The position numbers were made by a program, and so were the translations under genes. From Streptococcus suis (GTDB lineage: Bacteria > Bacillota > Bacilli > Lactobacillales > Streptococcaceae), in assembly GCF_002960425.1 (NCBI RefSeq), contig NZ_POIZ01000052.1, forward strand, positions 1-64,000: DNA of 64,000 bases. The letters run 5' to 3'. Positions 42,940 through 57,723 of this stretch are shown here, piece after piece. The stretch's first letter is position 1. Every line of letters starts with the position of its first letter. Below the pieces are notes generated by a model. It worked only from the letters and a program-made list of their open reading frames with translations, searched no databases and was not told where the DNA came from.

Positions 42940-43798
42940 TGATGAGTTCCTCCAAATCGTTTTCGTCAAAGTGGTAATGGGTCTGGCAGAATTGGCAGGT
43001 GATGTCCACGCCCTTGTCTTCTTCTTTCATCTCTTGCAGGTCTGTTTTGGGCAAGCTGGCTAGAGCATCGAGGAAGCGGTCTTTAGAGCAGTCGCAGACA
43101 AAGCCGATTTCCTCTTCTGACAGGCGTTTGAAGTCGTCGTCGCCATAAATGGCGGATAGCAGAGCTTCTATGTGGTTTTCAGAAGCCAGCAAGCTGGAGA
43201 TGGCAGGCATTTCTTGGATACGTTTTTCGAAACGGGCAATCTCAGCCTCAGTCGCACCTGGCAGAACTTGCAGCAAGAATCCGCCAGCCACCTTGACCTT
43301 GTCTTCCTCGTCCAGCAATACATTGAGCCCCACCGCAGAAGGCGTCTGCTGGCTGTCTGTTAGGAAGTAGGCAAAGTCTTCACCGATTTCACCAGAAATC
43401 AAGGGTGTCATGGAGTTGTAAGGATGACCTGTTCCGTAGTCTGTGATGACTAGGAATTGTCCGTTCCCCACAAGAGGTCCAACGATGACTTCGCCAGTCG
43501 CTGTCCGTTTGTAATCCAAGTCTGGATTTTGAATGTAGCCCTTGACCTGACCTTTGGTATTGGCAACGGAGATGATAGCCCCAACAGCACCGCTGGCCAA
43601 GATTTTCAGGGTGATCTTGGTGTCGCCTTTTTCATTGGCAGCTAAAATTTGATTGGCAATGAGAGTGCGGCCCAGTGCAACGGTGGACGATGCCATAGTA
43701 TCGTGTTTTTCTTGGGCTGTTTTCACGGTTTCTGTGCTGTCCAGCACAAAGGCACGAAAATGCCCGCTTTTTGATAGTGTCTTAATAATTTTATCCAT
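42932..43798 (-). CDS. hslO: Redox-regulated chaperone Hsp33
   Basis: Hsp33 is switched on by oxidation and heat. The 288-residue protein has the conserved N-terminal fold ([31 protein letters not shown]) and the four zinc-binding cysteines of the redox switch: CDCSKDRF near residue 235 and CQFC near 268. All four are present. It is co-transcribed with dusB, an arrangement seen in streptococci. Confidence 0.96.
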   Translation of the reverse strand: MDKIIKTLSKSGHFRAFVLDSTETVKTAQEKHDTMASSTVALGRTLIANQILAANEKGDTKITLKILASGAVGAIISVANTKGQVKGYIQNPDLDYKRTATGEVIVGPLVGNGQFLVITDYGTGHPYNSMTPLISGEIGEDFAYFLTDSQQTPSAVGLNVLLDEEDKVKVAGGFLLQVLPGATEAEIARFEKRIQEMPAISSLLASENHIEALLSAIYGDDDFKRLSEEEIGFVCDCSKDRFLDALASLPKTDLQEMKEEDKGVDITCQFCQTHYHFDENDLEELING

Positions 43799-43876
43799 AA
43801 GGACTATTATAGCACAAGTGGGGAAAATGGGGAAAGGGAGTGACCGAAAGTAAAAAACTGACTATGACTAGCCAGT

Positions 43877-46108
43877 TTACAGTTCAGGAAACAATTTCCG
43901 CAATATCTTCGGCGTAATGCTCTGACCAGGTCCTGCGTAGGTATAGGTATGCAGGTACATGCCAGGGTTGAAGTTGAGTTCGATGCAGGTACAGTTGGGC
44001 TCGTCTTTGCTGGCTGGCTTGGTGCAGTCAGGAATAATCAAATCTACACCGCAGGCCCAAGCTCCCATAGCAGTCGCCATATCGGCAGCCAGTTGCTTGT
44101 AGGTCTCGTCCATCTGATCGGTCATATCAATAGAGTCGCCACCGGTAGAGATGTTGGAATTGCCACGCAGAAAGGCTTGAACTCCCTCAGGCAAGACCGT
44201 ATCAGGTGTGTAGCCCTGTTGCTCTAACATAAGCAGTTCGATGTCGCCCAAGTTAATGATTTCAAGCGGTGAACGGTGATCACGGCCACGCAGGGGATCT
44301 TGATTTTTTTGGTCCACTAATTCTCGGATGGTTGACTGCCCATCCCCAACGACATTGGCTGCGACGCGGAGCAGGACAGCCTCGCACTTGCCGTCCAAGA
44401 TGAAGAAGCGGTACTCAGTTCCCGCTACGAACTCTTCCACCAGCACATGGCTATCTTCCGAAAAAGCGATGTCAAGGGCTTTTTCATAGTCTGCAAGGCT
44501 GGCAGGCTCTTGGAAGATAGAGATGCCTAGGCCGAAGTTGGTCGATTTTGGTTTGACAACAATAGCAGAGCTGGCTACCTGTCCGTAATGCCGCAGGGCA
44601 TCTTCCTTGTTAGAAAATTCAGCTCCCGCAGGCACTGGAAAACCAGCCTGGTCCAGAATCTTCTTGGTTACGACCTTGTTGGCCATGGCGAGAGGAATGA
44701 CATAGTTGTCCTTGGAGGTCATGTTGCCATTTTTGATGTACTCGATATGGTCACCATGCCAGAGTTTGAGAAACTGGTCTTCTTCATCCAAAATCTCGAC
44801 ATGCAAGCCCATTTGAATGGCGTCAAAGAGAATCATCTGGGTGGAGAGTTCCATGTTTTCATAGCCCTTGAGGGCGTATGGGGCTGTCCAAGCATAGTCA
44901 TGGAAAGTCTTGCCTTGCTGCTGGCCAAATCGTTCCAAAGACCCGTCTTCAACCTGCTCTGCTATTTTTCCAGAAAGGGTCAGACGAGGGTCTCGAAGAG
45001 CTGCCTCTACCTGAGCAATGAGCTGGCTATAGTAGTCGTCCAGTCCGAAATGCTGAACGATAGCCTTCATGGCGGTCAGGATAGGGCTGGCGTCTGCCTC
45101 TGCTGGTAGGGGAGTGTGGGGATGGCTGAGGGCGATGCGGTTGTTGAGGTCTGCTGCCTGAGCCAATTCCTTGTCAACCTGCTCCATGTCATCAAGCCAG
45201 AGCAGAGCTAGAGCAAAGAGGTGGGTGGTGTCCAGCGTTTCTTGGCTAATGGCCAGAGGCTCGAGGGGGTTGAGGTCGAAGTTGCGGAACTCCAAGTAGG
45301 TAATGCCCTTAGTCAAGAAGTCCCGGCTGGTCTTGGCACCGCGGAGGCGAACCGCAGAGTAAAATTCCTTTTCGGCAGACAGTTGACCGCTAGCAACCGC
45401 CTGCTCGATGTCGGTCACATATTGCTCCAAAGAAGAGAAGGAGATGTGGACATCAGGGGTGTTGACATAGCCGTAGTTGGAATTGCGGATGGACCGCACG
45501 CAGCCGATTTCATCTGTCAAAAATCCTTTTTCAGCCAGACTGCTAGCTCCGTAGAGGTAGGTCAAGAGCCAGCGGTAGCGTAGGAAATTCTGAGCCAGCT
45601 TGAGATAGAGGGCATTTTTGAAGGTGATGAGGTCGTCGTAATCGCTGGCTTCAAAGAGTTGCTGGGTCAGGTCCTTGCCGAGCTCGAAGTTGTAGTGGAT
45701 GCCTGACATAGACTGGAGCAACTTACCATAGCGTTCTGCCAAGCCGACACGGTACTGATACTCATAGTCACTTTCCAGTTGAGCAATTTGGATTTCTTCT
45801 TCTGAAATCACAGGTGGCATGGATAGGGGCCAGAGGTATTCCGTTTTTTCCATAGACCGCACCGCTACATCTGTGATGGCTCCGAGGAAACGACGTGCTT
45901 CCTTGGTCGAATGAGCCACGGGTGTAATCAGTTCTAGTTGTGGCTCGCTGTAATCGGTCTGAATATAGGGGTGAAAACTGCGTGAGCCCAGTTTTTCAGG
46001 ATGTGGTGTCTGAGCCACGCGGTTGTCGCTATTTATTCGTAAGGATTCCCGTTCCAAACCAAAGGTGGCTTGGAGGATGGGACTATTTTGGGATAATTTC
46101 TGTAACAT
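43877..46108 (-). CDS. gshF: Bifunctional glutathione synthase GshF
   Basis: GshF makes glutathione from glutamate, cysteine and glycine in one protein. The N-terminal glutamate-cysteine ligase part (ATFGLERESLRI, HPEKLGSRSFHPYIQTDYSEPQLELITPV) runs to about residue 470; the C-terminal ATP-grasp part follows (IVVKPKSTNFGLGISIF, VEEFVAGTEYRFFILDGK, TCIELNFNPGM). The ATG at 46108 (MLQKLSQNSP) matches the family; a longer frame to 46174 lacks support. The 743 residues fit the streptococcal type. Single-gene transcript. Confidence 0.95.
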   Translation of the reverse strand: MLQKLSQNSPILQATFGLERESLRINSDNRVAQTPHPEKLGSRSFHPYIQTDYSEPQLELITPVAHSTKEARRFLGAITDVAVRSMEKTEYLWPLSMPPVISEEEIQIAQLESDYEYQYRVGLAERYGKLLQSMSGIHYNFELGKDLTQQLFEASDYDDLITFKNALYLKLAQNFLRYRWLLTYLYGASSLAEKGFLTDEIGCVRSIRNSNYGYVNTPDVHISFSSLEQYVTDIEQAVASGQLSAEKEFYSAVRLRGAKTSRDFLTKGITYLEFRNFDLNPLEPLAISQETLDTTHLFALALLWLDDMEQVDKELAQAADLNNRIALSHPHTPLPAEADASPILTAMKAIVQHFGLDDYYSQLIAQVEAALRDPRLTLSGKIAEQVEDGSLERFGQQQGKTFHDYAWTAPYALKGYENMELSTQMILFDAIQMGLHVEILDEEDQFLKLWHGDHIEYIKNGNMTSKDNYVIPLAMANKVVTKKILDQAGFPVPAGAEFSNKEDALRHYGQVASSAIVVKPKSTNFGLGISIFQEPASLADYEKALDIAFSEDSHVLVEEFVAGTEYRFFILDGKCEAVLLRVAANVVGDGQSTIRELVDQKNQDPLRGRDHRSPLEIINLGDIELLMLEQQGYTPDTVLPEGVQAFLRGNSNISTGGDSIDMTDQMDETYKQLAADMATAMGAWACGVDLIIPDCTKPASKDEPNCTCIELNFNPGMYLHTYTYAGPGQSITPKILRKLFPEL

Positions 46109-46213
46109 AAGCAATCCGTCCAATTTCTGATAGTGTCTTATACCAATTTTATCTAGTTTGTAAAACAAATACAAATTTCTGCTACGTTTTGAAAGAAAAA
46201 ATGAAGTTGGTAA

Positions 46214-47764
<1,551 letters not shown>

Positions 47765-47768
47765 GATG

Positions 47769-47798
47769 GATAAAGGCTGAACGAGAGTTCGGTCTTTT
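47769..47798 (+). terminator. Intrinsic terminator of purA
   Basis: GGCTGAAC and GTTCGGTC form an imperfect stem around GAGA, followed by TTTTT. Confidence 0.7.
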
Positions 47799-47832
47799 TG
47801 CGCGACCGAATTTTGCTTTCTAGGCTGGAATT

Positions 47833-47841
47833 TGGTATAAT
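47833..47841 (+). promoter_or_regulatory. Extended -10 promoter of yajC
   Basis: TGG-TATAAT with TATAAT at 47836-47841, 33 bases before the yajC ATG. Confidence 0.7.
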
Positions 47842-47873
47842 GATGTTTATAAACTAAAAGAAGAGGTAAAAAA

Positions 47874-48194
47874 ATGCCAGATTTACAAGGATTGTTATTT
47901 CCTGTTTTGATGCTTGCTATGATTGGTTTTATGTTCTATAGCCAGCGCAAACAACAAAAACAGCGCCAGGATGCACTTAGTCAGATTAAAAAAGGTGACG
48001 AGATTGTTACTATTGGTGGTCTGTTTGGTATTGTTGATGAAATCGATGAGAAGAAGGTTGTCTTGGACGTGGATGGGGTTTACCTGACCTTTGAACGTGG
48101 GGCTATTCGCAACCGTGTAGCCAGTGCTCCAGCAGCTTCAGCTATCGTGGAAGAAGCAAGTAAAGAAAAAACAGAAACAGCTATCGAAGAATAG
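47874..48194 (+). CDS. yajC: Preprotein translocase subunit YajC
   Basis: A 106-residue protein with one N-terminal membrane helix (LLFPVLMLAMIGFMFYSQ), the basic QRKQQKQRQ stretch and the conserved KKGDEIVTIGGLFGIVDEID segment. YajC assists the Sec translocon. It has an extended -10 promoter and a terminator of its own, upstream of uppS. Confidence 0.93.
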   Translation: MPDLQGLLFPVLMLAMIGFMFYSQRKQQKQRQDALSQIKKGDEIVTIGGLFGIVDEIDEKKVVLDVDGVYLTFERGAIRNRVASAPAASAIVEEASKEKTETAIEE

Positions 48195-48205
48195 ATGACT
48201 GAAAG

Positions 48206-48227
48206 CCGAGGAAAGCCTCGGTTTTTT
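48206..48227 (+). terminator. Intrinsic terminator of yajC
   Basis: CCGAGG pairs with CCTCGG around AAAG, followed by six T. Confidence 0.9.
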
Positions 48228-48249
48228 GCTTGACTGTGCTAGCTGATTT

Positions 48250-48279
48250 TTGCTTAACAGCCTATAAATATGGTATAAT
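48250..48279 (+). promoter_or_regulatory. Promoter of the uppS-cdsA-rseP operon
   Basis: TTGCTT (48250-48255), 18 bases, TGG-TATAAT (48274-48279); the uppS ATG follows 73 bases downstream. Confidence 0.7.
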
Positions 48280-48352
48280 AGACTGATTATATCCTTATTT
48301 TTTGTCAGTATGACGGAGAAAATAGAGTAAATAACATCTTAAGGAAACTACC

Positions 48353-49108
48353 ATGTTCAAATTTCAATTTAAAAAGAAGGAAAGCATTGAAACAGCTATT
48401 GAGGTACCCAAGCATATAGCGGTCATCATGGATGGCAATGGTCGCTGGGCCAAGAAGCGGATGCAACCTCGGATTATGGGGCACAAGGCTGGAATGGATG
48501 CCCTTCAAAAAGTGACCAAGACGGCATCAGATTTAGGTGTGAAAGTCTTGACGGTCTATGCTTTTTCAACAGAAAATTGGTCCAGACCAGAGAAAGAAGT
48601 GAAGTTTATCATGAACTTGCCTGTGGAATTTTATGATAAATATGTGCCAGAACTCCATGCCAATAATGTTAAAATCCAGATGATTGGGGATCATTCTAAG
48701 CTTCCAGAGGCTACTTTGAATGCCTTGTACAAGGCAGAGCAAAAAACCAAGAATAATACGGGTTTGATTTTGAATTTTGCCCTGAATTACGGTGGGCGTG
48801 ATGAGGTGACCCGAGCAATAAAGGCCATTGCACAAGATGTCTTGGATGCCAAGTTTAATCCAGGGGATATTGATGAGAAGCTGATTGCAGACTATCTCTA
48901 TACTGGAAGTCTATCGCCTGCTCTTCGTGATCCTGATTTGGTTATTCGGACCAGTGGAGAATTGCGCTTGAGTAATTTCTTGCCTTGGCAGACAGCCTAT
49001 AGTGAGCTGTATTTTACAGATATTGCTTGGCCAGATTTTGATGGTGAGGCACTGAAATTAGCTATTAAAGAATACAACCGTCGCCACAGGCGTTTTGGTG
49101 GCGTGTAA
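48353..49108 (+). CDS. uppS: Isoprenyl transferase (undecaprenyl diphosphate synthase)
   Basis: UppS makes the C55 lipid carrier for cell-wall precursors. The 251-residue protein has HIAVIMDGNGRWAKKR (Mg-binding Asp and phosphate-binding residues), YAFSTENWSRP, LNFALNYGGRDEV and DPDLVIRTSGELRLSNFLPWQ. It begins the operon uppS-cdsA-rseP, ten bases before cdsA. Confidence 0.97.
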   Translation: MFKFQFKKKESIETAIEVPKHIAVIMDGNGRWAKKRMQPRIMGHKAGMDALQKVTKTASDLGVKVLTVYAFSTENWSRPEKEVKFIMNLPVEFYDKYVPELHANNVKIQMIGDHSKLPEATLNALYKAEQKTKNNTGLILNFALNYGGRDEVTRAIKAIAQDVLDAKFNPGDIDEKLIADYLYTGSLSPALRDPDLVIRTSGELRLSNFLPWQTAYSELYFTDIAWPDFDGEALKLAIKEYNRRHRRFGGV

Positions 49109-49117
49109 GGAGAGGTT

Positions 49118-49924
49118 ATGACAAACGATTTGCAGAAACGAGTGGTATTTGGAGGGATTGCTTTTGCGGTCTTCCTTCCCTTTTTATTGCTAGGAGGAAC
49201 TGCCTTTCATTTCTTCGTAGGCCTATTAGCGATGATTGCTACGGCTGAATTGATTAAGATGCACGGTTTAACTCCCTACTCTATTGAGGGGACTTTGGCC
49301 ATGTTGGCAAGTTTGGTTTTGACCTTGCCCTTGCAGAATTACCTGACTTTTTTACCAACGGATGGCAACTACACAGCCTATGCCATTGTCGTATTCCTTC
49401 TTCTCGGAACGACCGTTTTTAATTTGGGAGAGTACAACTACTCGGATGTTGTTTTTCCGATTGCCTCCAGTTTTTATGTAGGGATTGGTTTTCATAATCT
49501 CTTGTTGGCACGGACGGATGGCTTGAATAAGGTGTTCTTTGCACTTTGTATTGTATGGGCAACGGATATTGGGGCTTATCTGGTTGGTCGCCAATTTGGT
49601 CGAAGAAAGTTATTACCAAAAGTATCACCCAATAAGACGGTGGAAGGATTTTTTGGTGGGATTGGCTCCGCTCTCGTCTTGTCGATTATTTTCTTATTGG
49701 TTGATGAAAGCCTTCGAGCAGGTTATCCCTTCTTCTTGATGTTGGTATTGGTGGCCATTTTCTCTGCTTTTGTTCAATTTGGTGATTTAGTAGAAAGTGC
49801 TATTAAGCGCCACTTTGGTGTTAAGGATTCTGGCAATCTGATTCCAGGTCATGGTGGTATTTTAGACCGCTTTGATGGTGTGATCTTTGTCTTTCCTATC
49901 ATGCACTTCTTTGGACTGTTTTAA
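49118..49924 (+). CDS. cdsA: Phosphatidate cytidylyltransferase
   Basis: CdsA makes CDP-diacylglycerol, the precursor of phosphatidylglycerol and cardiolipin. The 268-residue protein has about eight membrane helices and the C-terminal signature SGNLIPGHGGILDRFDGVIF, with SPNKTVEGFFGG before it. It lies between uppS and rseP as in most Gram-positive bacteria. Confidence 0.96.
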   Translation: MTNDLQKRVVFGGIAFAVFLPFLLLGGTAFHFFVGLLAMIATAELIKMHGLTPYSIEGTLAMLASLVLTLPLQNYLTFLPTDGNYTAYAIVVFLLLGTTVFNLGEYNYSDVVFPIASSFYVGIGFHNLLLARTDGLNKVFFALCIVWATDIGAYLVGRQFGRRKLLPKVSPNKTVEGFFGGIGSALVLSIIFLLVDESLRAGYPFFLMLVLVAIFSAFVQFGDLVESAIKRHFGVKDSGNLIPGHGGILDRFDGVIFVFPIMHFFGLF

Positions 49925-49933
49925 GGAGGGACT

Positions 49934-51193
49934 ATGAAGGGAATTTTAGCCTTTATCTTTATATTTGGTGTGATTGTAGTTGTTCATGAATTTGGGCATT
50001 TCTACTTTGCCAAAAAATCCGGCATTCTTGTCAGAGAATTTGCCATTGGTATGGGCCCTAAAATCTTTGCTCACATTGGTAAAGATGGGACGGCTTATAC
50101 TATTCGTATCCTTCCGCTCGGTGGCTATGTTCGTATGGCTGGTTGGGGTGAAGATAAGACGGAAATTAAGACGGGGACGCCAGCTAGCCTGACCTTGAAT
50201 GCAGATGGAGTTGTTACTCGTATTAATCTTTCCGGCAAACAACTTGATAATCTGAGTTTACCTATGAACGTGACCGGTTTTGATTTTGAGGAAAAACTAG
50301 AAATCACAGGCTTGGTGTTAGATGAAAACAAGACTTACAAGGTTGACCACGATGCTACGATTGTAGAGGAAGATGGAACGGAAGTTCGGATTGCTCCGCT
50401 GGATGTTCAATATCAAAATGCGACTGTCTGGGGGAAGTTGATAACCAACTTTGCTGGTCCTATGAATAACTTTATTCTAGGTACCTTTATTTTCATCATG
50501 CTTGTCTTTGCTCAGGGTGGGGTTGCTGACCCAACGAGCAATGCGGTTCGTGTAACGGATGGAGGGGCTTTACAAGCGGCAGGCATTGTTACTGGCGATA
50601 AAATCTTGTCTATCAATGGTCAAGCAACGGACAATTACACAGAGATTGCCGGCATCATCAGTCAGGCAGCTTCAGAAGCTACTACAGCTCCAAGTTTTGA
50701 TTTGGTCGTAGAGCATAAAGGAACTGAAAAATCGCTCACGGTTACGGCTGAAAAGGTTGAGGATAGTTACCGAATTGGCGTTTCCCCCATTTTAAAAACA
50801 GGTTTCTTTGACATGATTGTTGGAGGTTTCCAGCGAGCAGGAGAAACAGCCCTTATCGTTGTAACAGCCTTGAAGAATTTGATTGCCAACTTTGATGTCA
50901 AGCAGTTGGGCGGACCAGTTGCCATTTATTCTGTCAGCAATCAAGCTGCCGCAAATGGCTGGTTCTCAGTCTTTAATCTGATGGCTATGTTGTCGATCAA
51001 TATCGGTATTTTCAACCTTATCCCAATACCAGCTTTGGATGGTGGTAAGATTGTCATGAACATTTTAGAAGGCATTCGCAGAAAGCCGCTTAAACCAGAA
51101 ACAGAATCCTATATCACTCTAGCAGGAGTTGCCATTATGGTTGTTCTCATGCTAGTCGTGACCTGGAATGACATTATGCGTGTCTTCTTCTAA
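49934..51193 (+). CDS. rseP: Site-2 intramembrane protease RseP/Eep
   Basis: A 419-residue membrane metalloprotease: HEFGHF (HExxH, residues 18-22) in the first helix, an inserted PDZ-like domain in the middle (about 190-290) and [12 protein letters not shown] near residue 350 for the third zinc ligand. In streptococci and enterococci the Eep homologue trims signal-peptide remnants, including short peptide pheromones; a PhrA-like signalling peptide is encoded at 59171 in this window, so a link is possible but untested. Confidence 0.95.
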   Translation: MKGILAFIFIFGVIVVVHEFGHFYFAKKSGILVREFAIGMGPKIFAHIGKDGTAYTIRILPLGGYVRMAGWGEDKTEIKTGTPASLTLNADGVVTRINLSGKQLDNLSLPMNVTGFDFEEKLEITGLVLDENKTYKVDHDATIVEEDGTEVRIAPLDVQYQNATVWGKLITNFAGPMNNFILGTFIFIMLVFAQGGVADPTSNAVRVTDGGALQAAGIVTGDKILSINGQATDNYTEIAGIISQAASEATTAPSFDLVVEHKGTEKSLTVTAEKVEDSYRIGVSPILKTGFFDMIVGGFQRAGETALIVVTALKNLIANFDVKQLGGPVAIYSVSNQAAANGWFSVFNLMAMLSINIGIFNLIPIPALDGGKIVMNILEGIRRKPLKPETESYITLAGVAIMVVLMLVVTWNDIMRVFF

Positions 51194-51198
51194 ATAAA

Positions 51199-53418
<2,220 letters not shown>

Positions 53419-53436
53419 TAGTAAATTAAGCAGATA

Positions 53437-53467
53437 ACCTGTCCAGTTTAGTTTGGGCAGGTTTTTG
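53437..53467 (+). terminator. Intrinsic terminator of proS
   Basis: AACCTGTCC and GGGCAGGTT form the stem, followed by TTTT. Confidence 0.82.
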
Positions 53468-53509
53468 CTTGTATCGATCAGGACTTATATATTTTCAGAG
53501 CAAAGAAAA

Positions 53510-53539
53510 ACTCCCAAATTGGCACGTCAATCTGGGAGT
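53510..53539 (-). terminator. Intrinsic terminator of gdhA
   Basis: ACTCCCAAATTG pairs with CAATCTGGGAGT (one mismatch); the preceding A run on the plus strand is the T tract for gdhA. Confidence 0.82.
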
Positions 53540-53574
53540 CATTTTCATTATAGTAAGGGAAACTAAAGGTTTCC

Positions 53575-54936
<1,362 letters not shown>

Positions 54937-54948
54937 CTATTTTATTTA

Positions 54949-54969
54949 TTAAATTGTCTGACAATTTAA
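54949..54969 (-). promoter_or_regulatory. Perfect palindrome in the gdhA leader (operator candidate)
   Basis: TTAAATTGTC (54949-54958) and GACAATTTAA (54960-54969) are perfect complements around a single T. The gdhA start would be near 54977, so the site lies at about +8 to +28 and would block transcription when bound. Confidence 0.7.
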
Positions 54970-54983
54970 TTTATCTGATAATT

Positions 54984-55012
54984 ATTATAGCACTCGATTT
55001 TTTTCTTGTAAA
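54984..55012 (-). promoter_or_regulatory. Promoter of gdhA
   Basis: On the minus strand TTTACA (55012-55007), 17 bases, TATAAT (54989-54984): a near-consensus sigma-A promoter. Confidence 0.8.
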
Positions 55013-55047
55013 GTAAAAAATGCACTATTAAGAAAAATTGTTGGAAA

Positions 55048-55060
55048 AATTCCGAACATT
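55048..55060 (+). promoter_or_regulatory. PurBox upstream of pyrD
   Basis: AATTCCGAACATT matches the PurR box AWWWCCGAACWWT at all 13 positions. It lies 36 bases before the -10 element TGA-TATAAT (55096-55101) of pyrD and about 95 bases from gdhA -10. PurR is encoded in this window at 19638. Confidence 0.7.
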
Positions 55061-55134
55061 GACAGCAATCTATTGGGTTGGCTACCAAGATGTGATATAA
55101 TCAGTCAAAATGAGCAATTATTTAGGAGGAAATC

Positions 55135-56070
55135 ATGGTTTCAACAGCAACAAGACTAGGCGGATTTTTGTTTGACAACTGCTTGATGAATGCGGCAGGG
55201 GTTTGGTGTATGACTAAGGAGGAATTGGAAGCCGTCAAGAATTCTGCGGCGGGGACCTTTGTGACCAAAACAGCAACCTTGGACTACCGAGCTGGCAATC
55301 CAGAACCGCGTTATCAGAATGTGCCACTTGGTTCCATTAACTCCATGGGCTTGCCAAATCAGGGCTTGGCTTACTATTTGGATTATCTACTAGAATTACA
55401 GGAAACGGAACCAAATAGAACCTTTGTTTTGTCTTTGGTAGGCATGTCGCCTGATGAAACACATGAGATTTTGAGAAGGGTGGAAGCCAGCGACTTTAAT
55501 GGCTTAATTGAGCTAAATTTATCCTGTCCAAATGTGCCAGGTAAGCCGCAGATTGCCTATGATTTCGAAACGACAGAAACCATCTTGCATGAGGTATTTA
55601 GCTACTTCACCAAGCCTCTGGGTATCAAGTTGCCACCTTACTTTGATATTGTTCACTTTGATCAGGCTGCAGCTATCTTCAATAAATTCCCACTCAAGTT
55701 TGTCAATTGTGTCAACTCTATTGGGAATGGCTTGTACATTGAAGATGAGCAGGTGGTTATCAAGCCTAAAAATGGTTTTGGTGGCATCGGGGGTGAATAT
55801 ATCAAACCGACTGCCTTGGCCAATGTCCATGCCTTTTATCAGCGTTTGAAACCAGAAATTCAGATTATCGGAACAGGTGGCGTTTTGACGGGACGTGATG
55901 CCTTCGAACATATCCTTTGTGGCGCCAGCATGGTCCAAATCGGTACAACTCTTCAAAAGGAAGGGCTAGCTGCCTTTGAGCGCATTACTGCTGAATTGGA
56001 GGCTATTATGGCAGAAAAGGGCTATGAAACCATTGACGATTTCCGTGGAAAGTTACAGTGTATTGACTAG
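55135..56070 (+). CDS. pyrD: Dihydroorotate dehydrogenase, class 1A
   Basis: Oxidises dihydroorotate to orotate with fumarate as acceptor. The 311-residue TIM barrel has [46 protein letters not shown] with the catalytic Cys of class 1 near residue 130, and [28 protein letters not shown] for FMN binding. The Cys catalyst and absence of a membrane segment place it in the soluble class 1A, typical of streptococci. AGGAGG precedes the ATG. A perfect PurBox lies upstream. Confidence 0.95.
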   Translation: MVSTATRLGGFLFDNCLMNAAGVWCMTKEELEAVKNSAAGTFVTKTATLDYRAGNPEPRYQNVPLGSINSMGLPNQGLAYYLDYLLELQETEPNRTFVLSLVGMSPDETHEILRRVEASDFNGLIELNLSCPNVPGKPQIAYDFETTETILHEVFSYFTKPLGIKLPPYFDIVHFDQAAAIFNKFPLKFVNCVNSIGNGLYIEDEQVVIKPKNGFGGIGGEYIKPTALANVHAFYQRLKPEIQIIGTGGVLTGRDAFEHILCGASMVQIGTTLQKEGLAAFERITAELEAIMAEKGYETIDDFRGKLQCID

Positions 56071-56077
56071 GAGGAAG

Positions 56078-56098
56078 CGGGGGTTTATCCCCGTTTTT
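56078..56098 (+). terminator. Intrinsic terminator of pyrD
   Basis: CGGGG pairs with CCCCG, followed by five T. Confidence 0.85.
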
Positions 56099-56157
56099 CT
56101 ATAGATTTTTTAGGATAAAAAGCGTATAATAAGGATAAGGAAAGAGGAGGTGAGAAG

Positions 56158-57411
56158 ATGTCACAATCTAGGACATATAGCCGTTCTAAGAGAGTATCCT
56201 CAATAAGAAGCCGACAACAATTAGTATTTATTGCTTGTCTAGCACTGTTTTTGTTGGGGCTTATTTTTGTCTTGGAACAATTTACACCTAGCTCGGAAAT
56301 TCAGTTACAAGAAGAGACTGGTCAAACCCAAGGAGACAAGGGAGTAAGGACTGCTCGCATTATGGCTCACGGAGACCTACTTTACCATTTGCCGATTCTC
56401 TGGGGGGCAGAGCAAGTGGATGGAAGCTATGATTTTTCTGAGAATTTCACCTATGTTAAACCCTGGATTGAGCAGGCTGATTTTGCCATTGCAGACTTTG
56501 AGGGAACCATTTCTCCGGATATGGAGTTGGCAGGCTATCCGCTCTTTAATGCTCCTAGTATCGTTGCTAGTAACATCCGTGATGCAGGCTATGATGTGGT
56601 GGATTTGGCCCACAATCATATCTTGGATTCTCACCTGTCTGGTCTGGTTTCTACAGTTAATACATTCAAGGAAGTTGGTGTAGATACTGTTGGTGTTTAT
56701 GCGGAAGGAAATCGGTCAACTGCTCCGATCTACATTCGAGAGGTCAATGGTATCCGTATAGCTGTTTTAGCCTATGCTTATGGTTTTAATGGATTGGAAG
56801 TCTTACTTAGTCAGGAGGAGTATGATGGCTACCTGTCCGATTTTCATCAAGAAAAAATGCGTGCTGAGATTGAACGGGCAGAGCAAGAGGCTGATATAAC
56901 CATTGTCATGCCTCAAACTGGAGTGGAGTACCAGTTGGAACCAACAGAGGAGCAGACCACTCTGTATCGTCAAATGATTGATTGGGGGGCTGATATTGTT
57001 TTGGGAGGACATCCCCATGTGGTCGAGCCGGCTGAAATTCTTGAGAAAGATGGGCAGAGAAAATTGATTATCTATTCTATGGGCAACTTCCTGTCAAACC
57101 AGCGTATCGAAAGCATGGAAGACACACCCAATGCCCAGTGGACAGAACGGGGTGTTTTGATGGATATTACCGTTCAGAAAGAGAATGGGCAGACCAGCAT
57201 CCAGACAGCCCAAGCTCATCCGACCTGGGTCAATCGCTTGTCCAAGGGGACGTATTCGTCAGAAGGTTATGAACAATTTGCGTATCAAACCTATATCTTG
57301 CAAGATTGGGTAGAAGGCGGTCAGTATTATGGGCAGTTGGATCCAGATACCCAGGCGCGTGTGGACACAGCCTATCAAGAAATGAAGGATTTTGTAAATC
57401 TAAATTGGTAA
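56158..57411 (+). CDS. CapA/PgsA-family metallophosphatase-like protein
   Basis: The 417-residue protein has an N-terminal membrane anchor (about residues 21-43, VFIACLALFLLGLIFVLEQF) and an extracellular CapA domain with a calcineurin-like metal site: MAHGDLLYH, ADFEGTISPD, DLAHNHILD and VLGGHPHVVEP. CapA-type proteins take part in poly-gamma-glutamate capsule synthesis in bacilli; in streptococci the role is unknown and no capBC genes are near. Its downstream partner gene has been cut by an insertion. Confidence 0.88.
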   Translation: MSQSRTYSRSKRVSSIRSRQQLVFIACLALFLLGLIFVLEQFTPSSEIQLQEETGQTQGDKGVRTARIMAHGDLLYHLPILWGAEQVDGSYDFSENFTYVKPWIEQADFAIADFEGTISPDMELAGYPLFNAPSIVASNIRDAGYDVVDLAHNHILDSHLSGLVSTVNTFKEVGVDTVGVYAEGNRSTAPIYIREVNGIRIAVLAYAYGFNGLEVLLSQEEYDGYLSDFHQEKMRAEIERAEQEADITIVMPQTGVEYQLEPTEEQTTLYRQMIDWGADIVLGGHPHVVEPAEILEKDGQRKLIIYSMGNFLSNQRIESMEDTPNAQWTERGVLMDITVQKENGQTSIQTAQAHPTWVNRLSKGTYSSEGYEQFAYQTYILQDWVEGGQYYGQLDPDTQARVDTAYQEMKDFVNLNW

Positions 57412-57420
57412 GGAGAGAAT

Positions 57421-57474
57421 ATGGTAGTTCGATTAGTTGCAACAGATATCGGAGTAAGGAAATTGATACAATAG
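57421..57474 (+). pseudogene. 5' stub of a HAD-family phosphatase gene
   Basis: AGGAGAGAAT and an ATG ten bases after capA open a frame MVVRLVATDI, the typical start of Cof-type HAD phosphatases (xxKLIATDMDGT), which then loses homology and stops after 17 codons. The intact HAD gene at 63213 begins MIKLIATDMDGT. The stub therefore marks the left edge of inserted DNA. Confidence 0.7.
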
Positions 57475-57482
57475 AATACAGA

Positions 57483-57519
57483 AAAAGCCTTGGAACTAGC
57501 TGTTTCCAAGGCTTTTTAG
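57483..57519 (+). terminator. Intrinsic terminator at the island edge
   Basis: AAAGCCTTGGAA pairs with TTCCAAGGCTTT, followed by T residues. A second hairpin with the same outer arms (AAAGCCTT/AAGGCTTT) lies at 57681-57705. No gene is visible in the 160 bases between them. Confidence 0.82.
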
Positions 57520-57723
57520 CTGTCCGTAGATATAGTTTCAATGCTATTAAAGATGATGCATTTTGTTTAGACACCTTTGATTCGTGAATCGTTAAATTGT
57601 ATGTTACCAAAGACAGACCACGTCGAGTGTGTAGCATTGCTCGTAATAGTTTAGAAATCTTGGAACGAAAGGGATAATGAAAAGCCTTAGTTGCAAGGCT
57701 TTTTGTCATATAGGGGGTAAGTA

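Noticed and set aside
57520..57680. Possible gene between the twin terminators at the island edge
   Set aside because: No frame longer than about 20 codons with a start and ribosome site is seen on the plus strand, and the minus-strand frame is capA antisense plus terminators.
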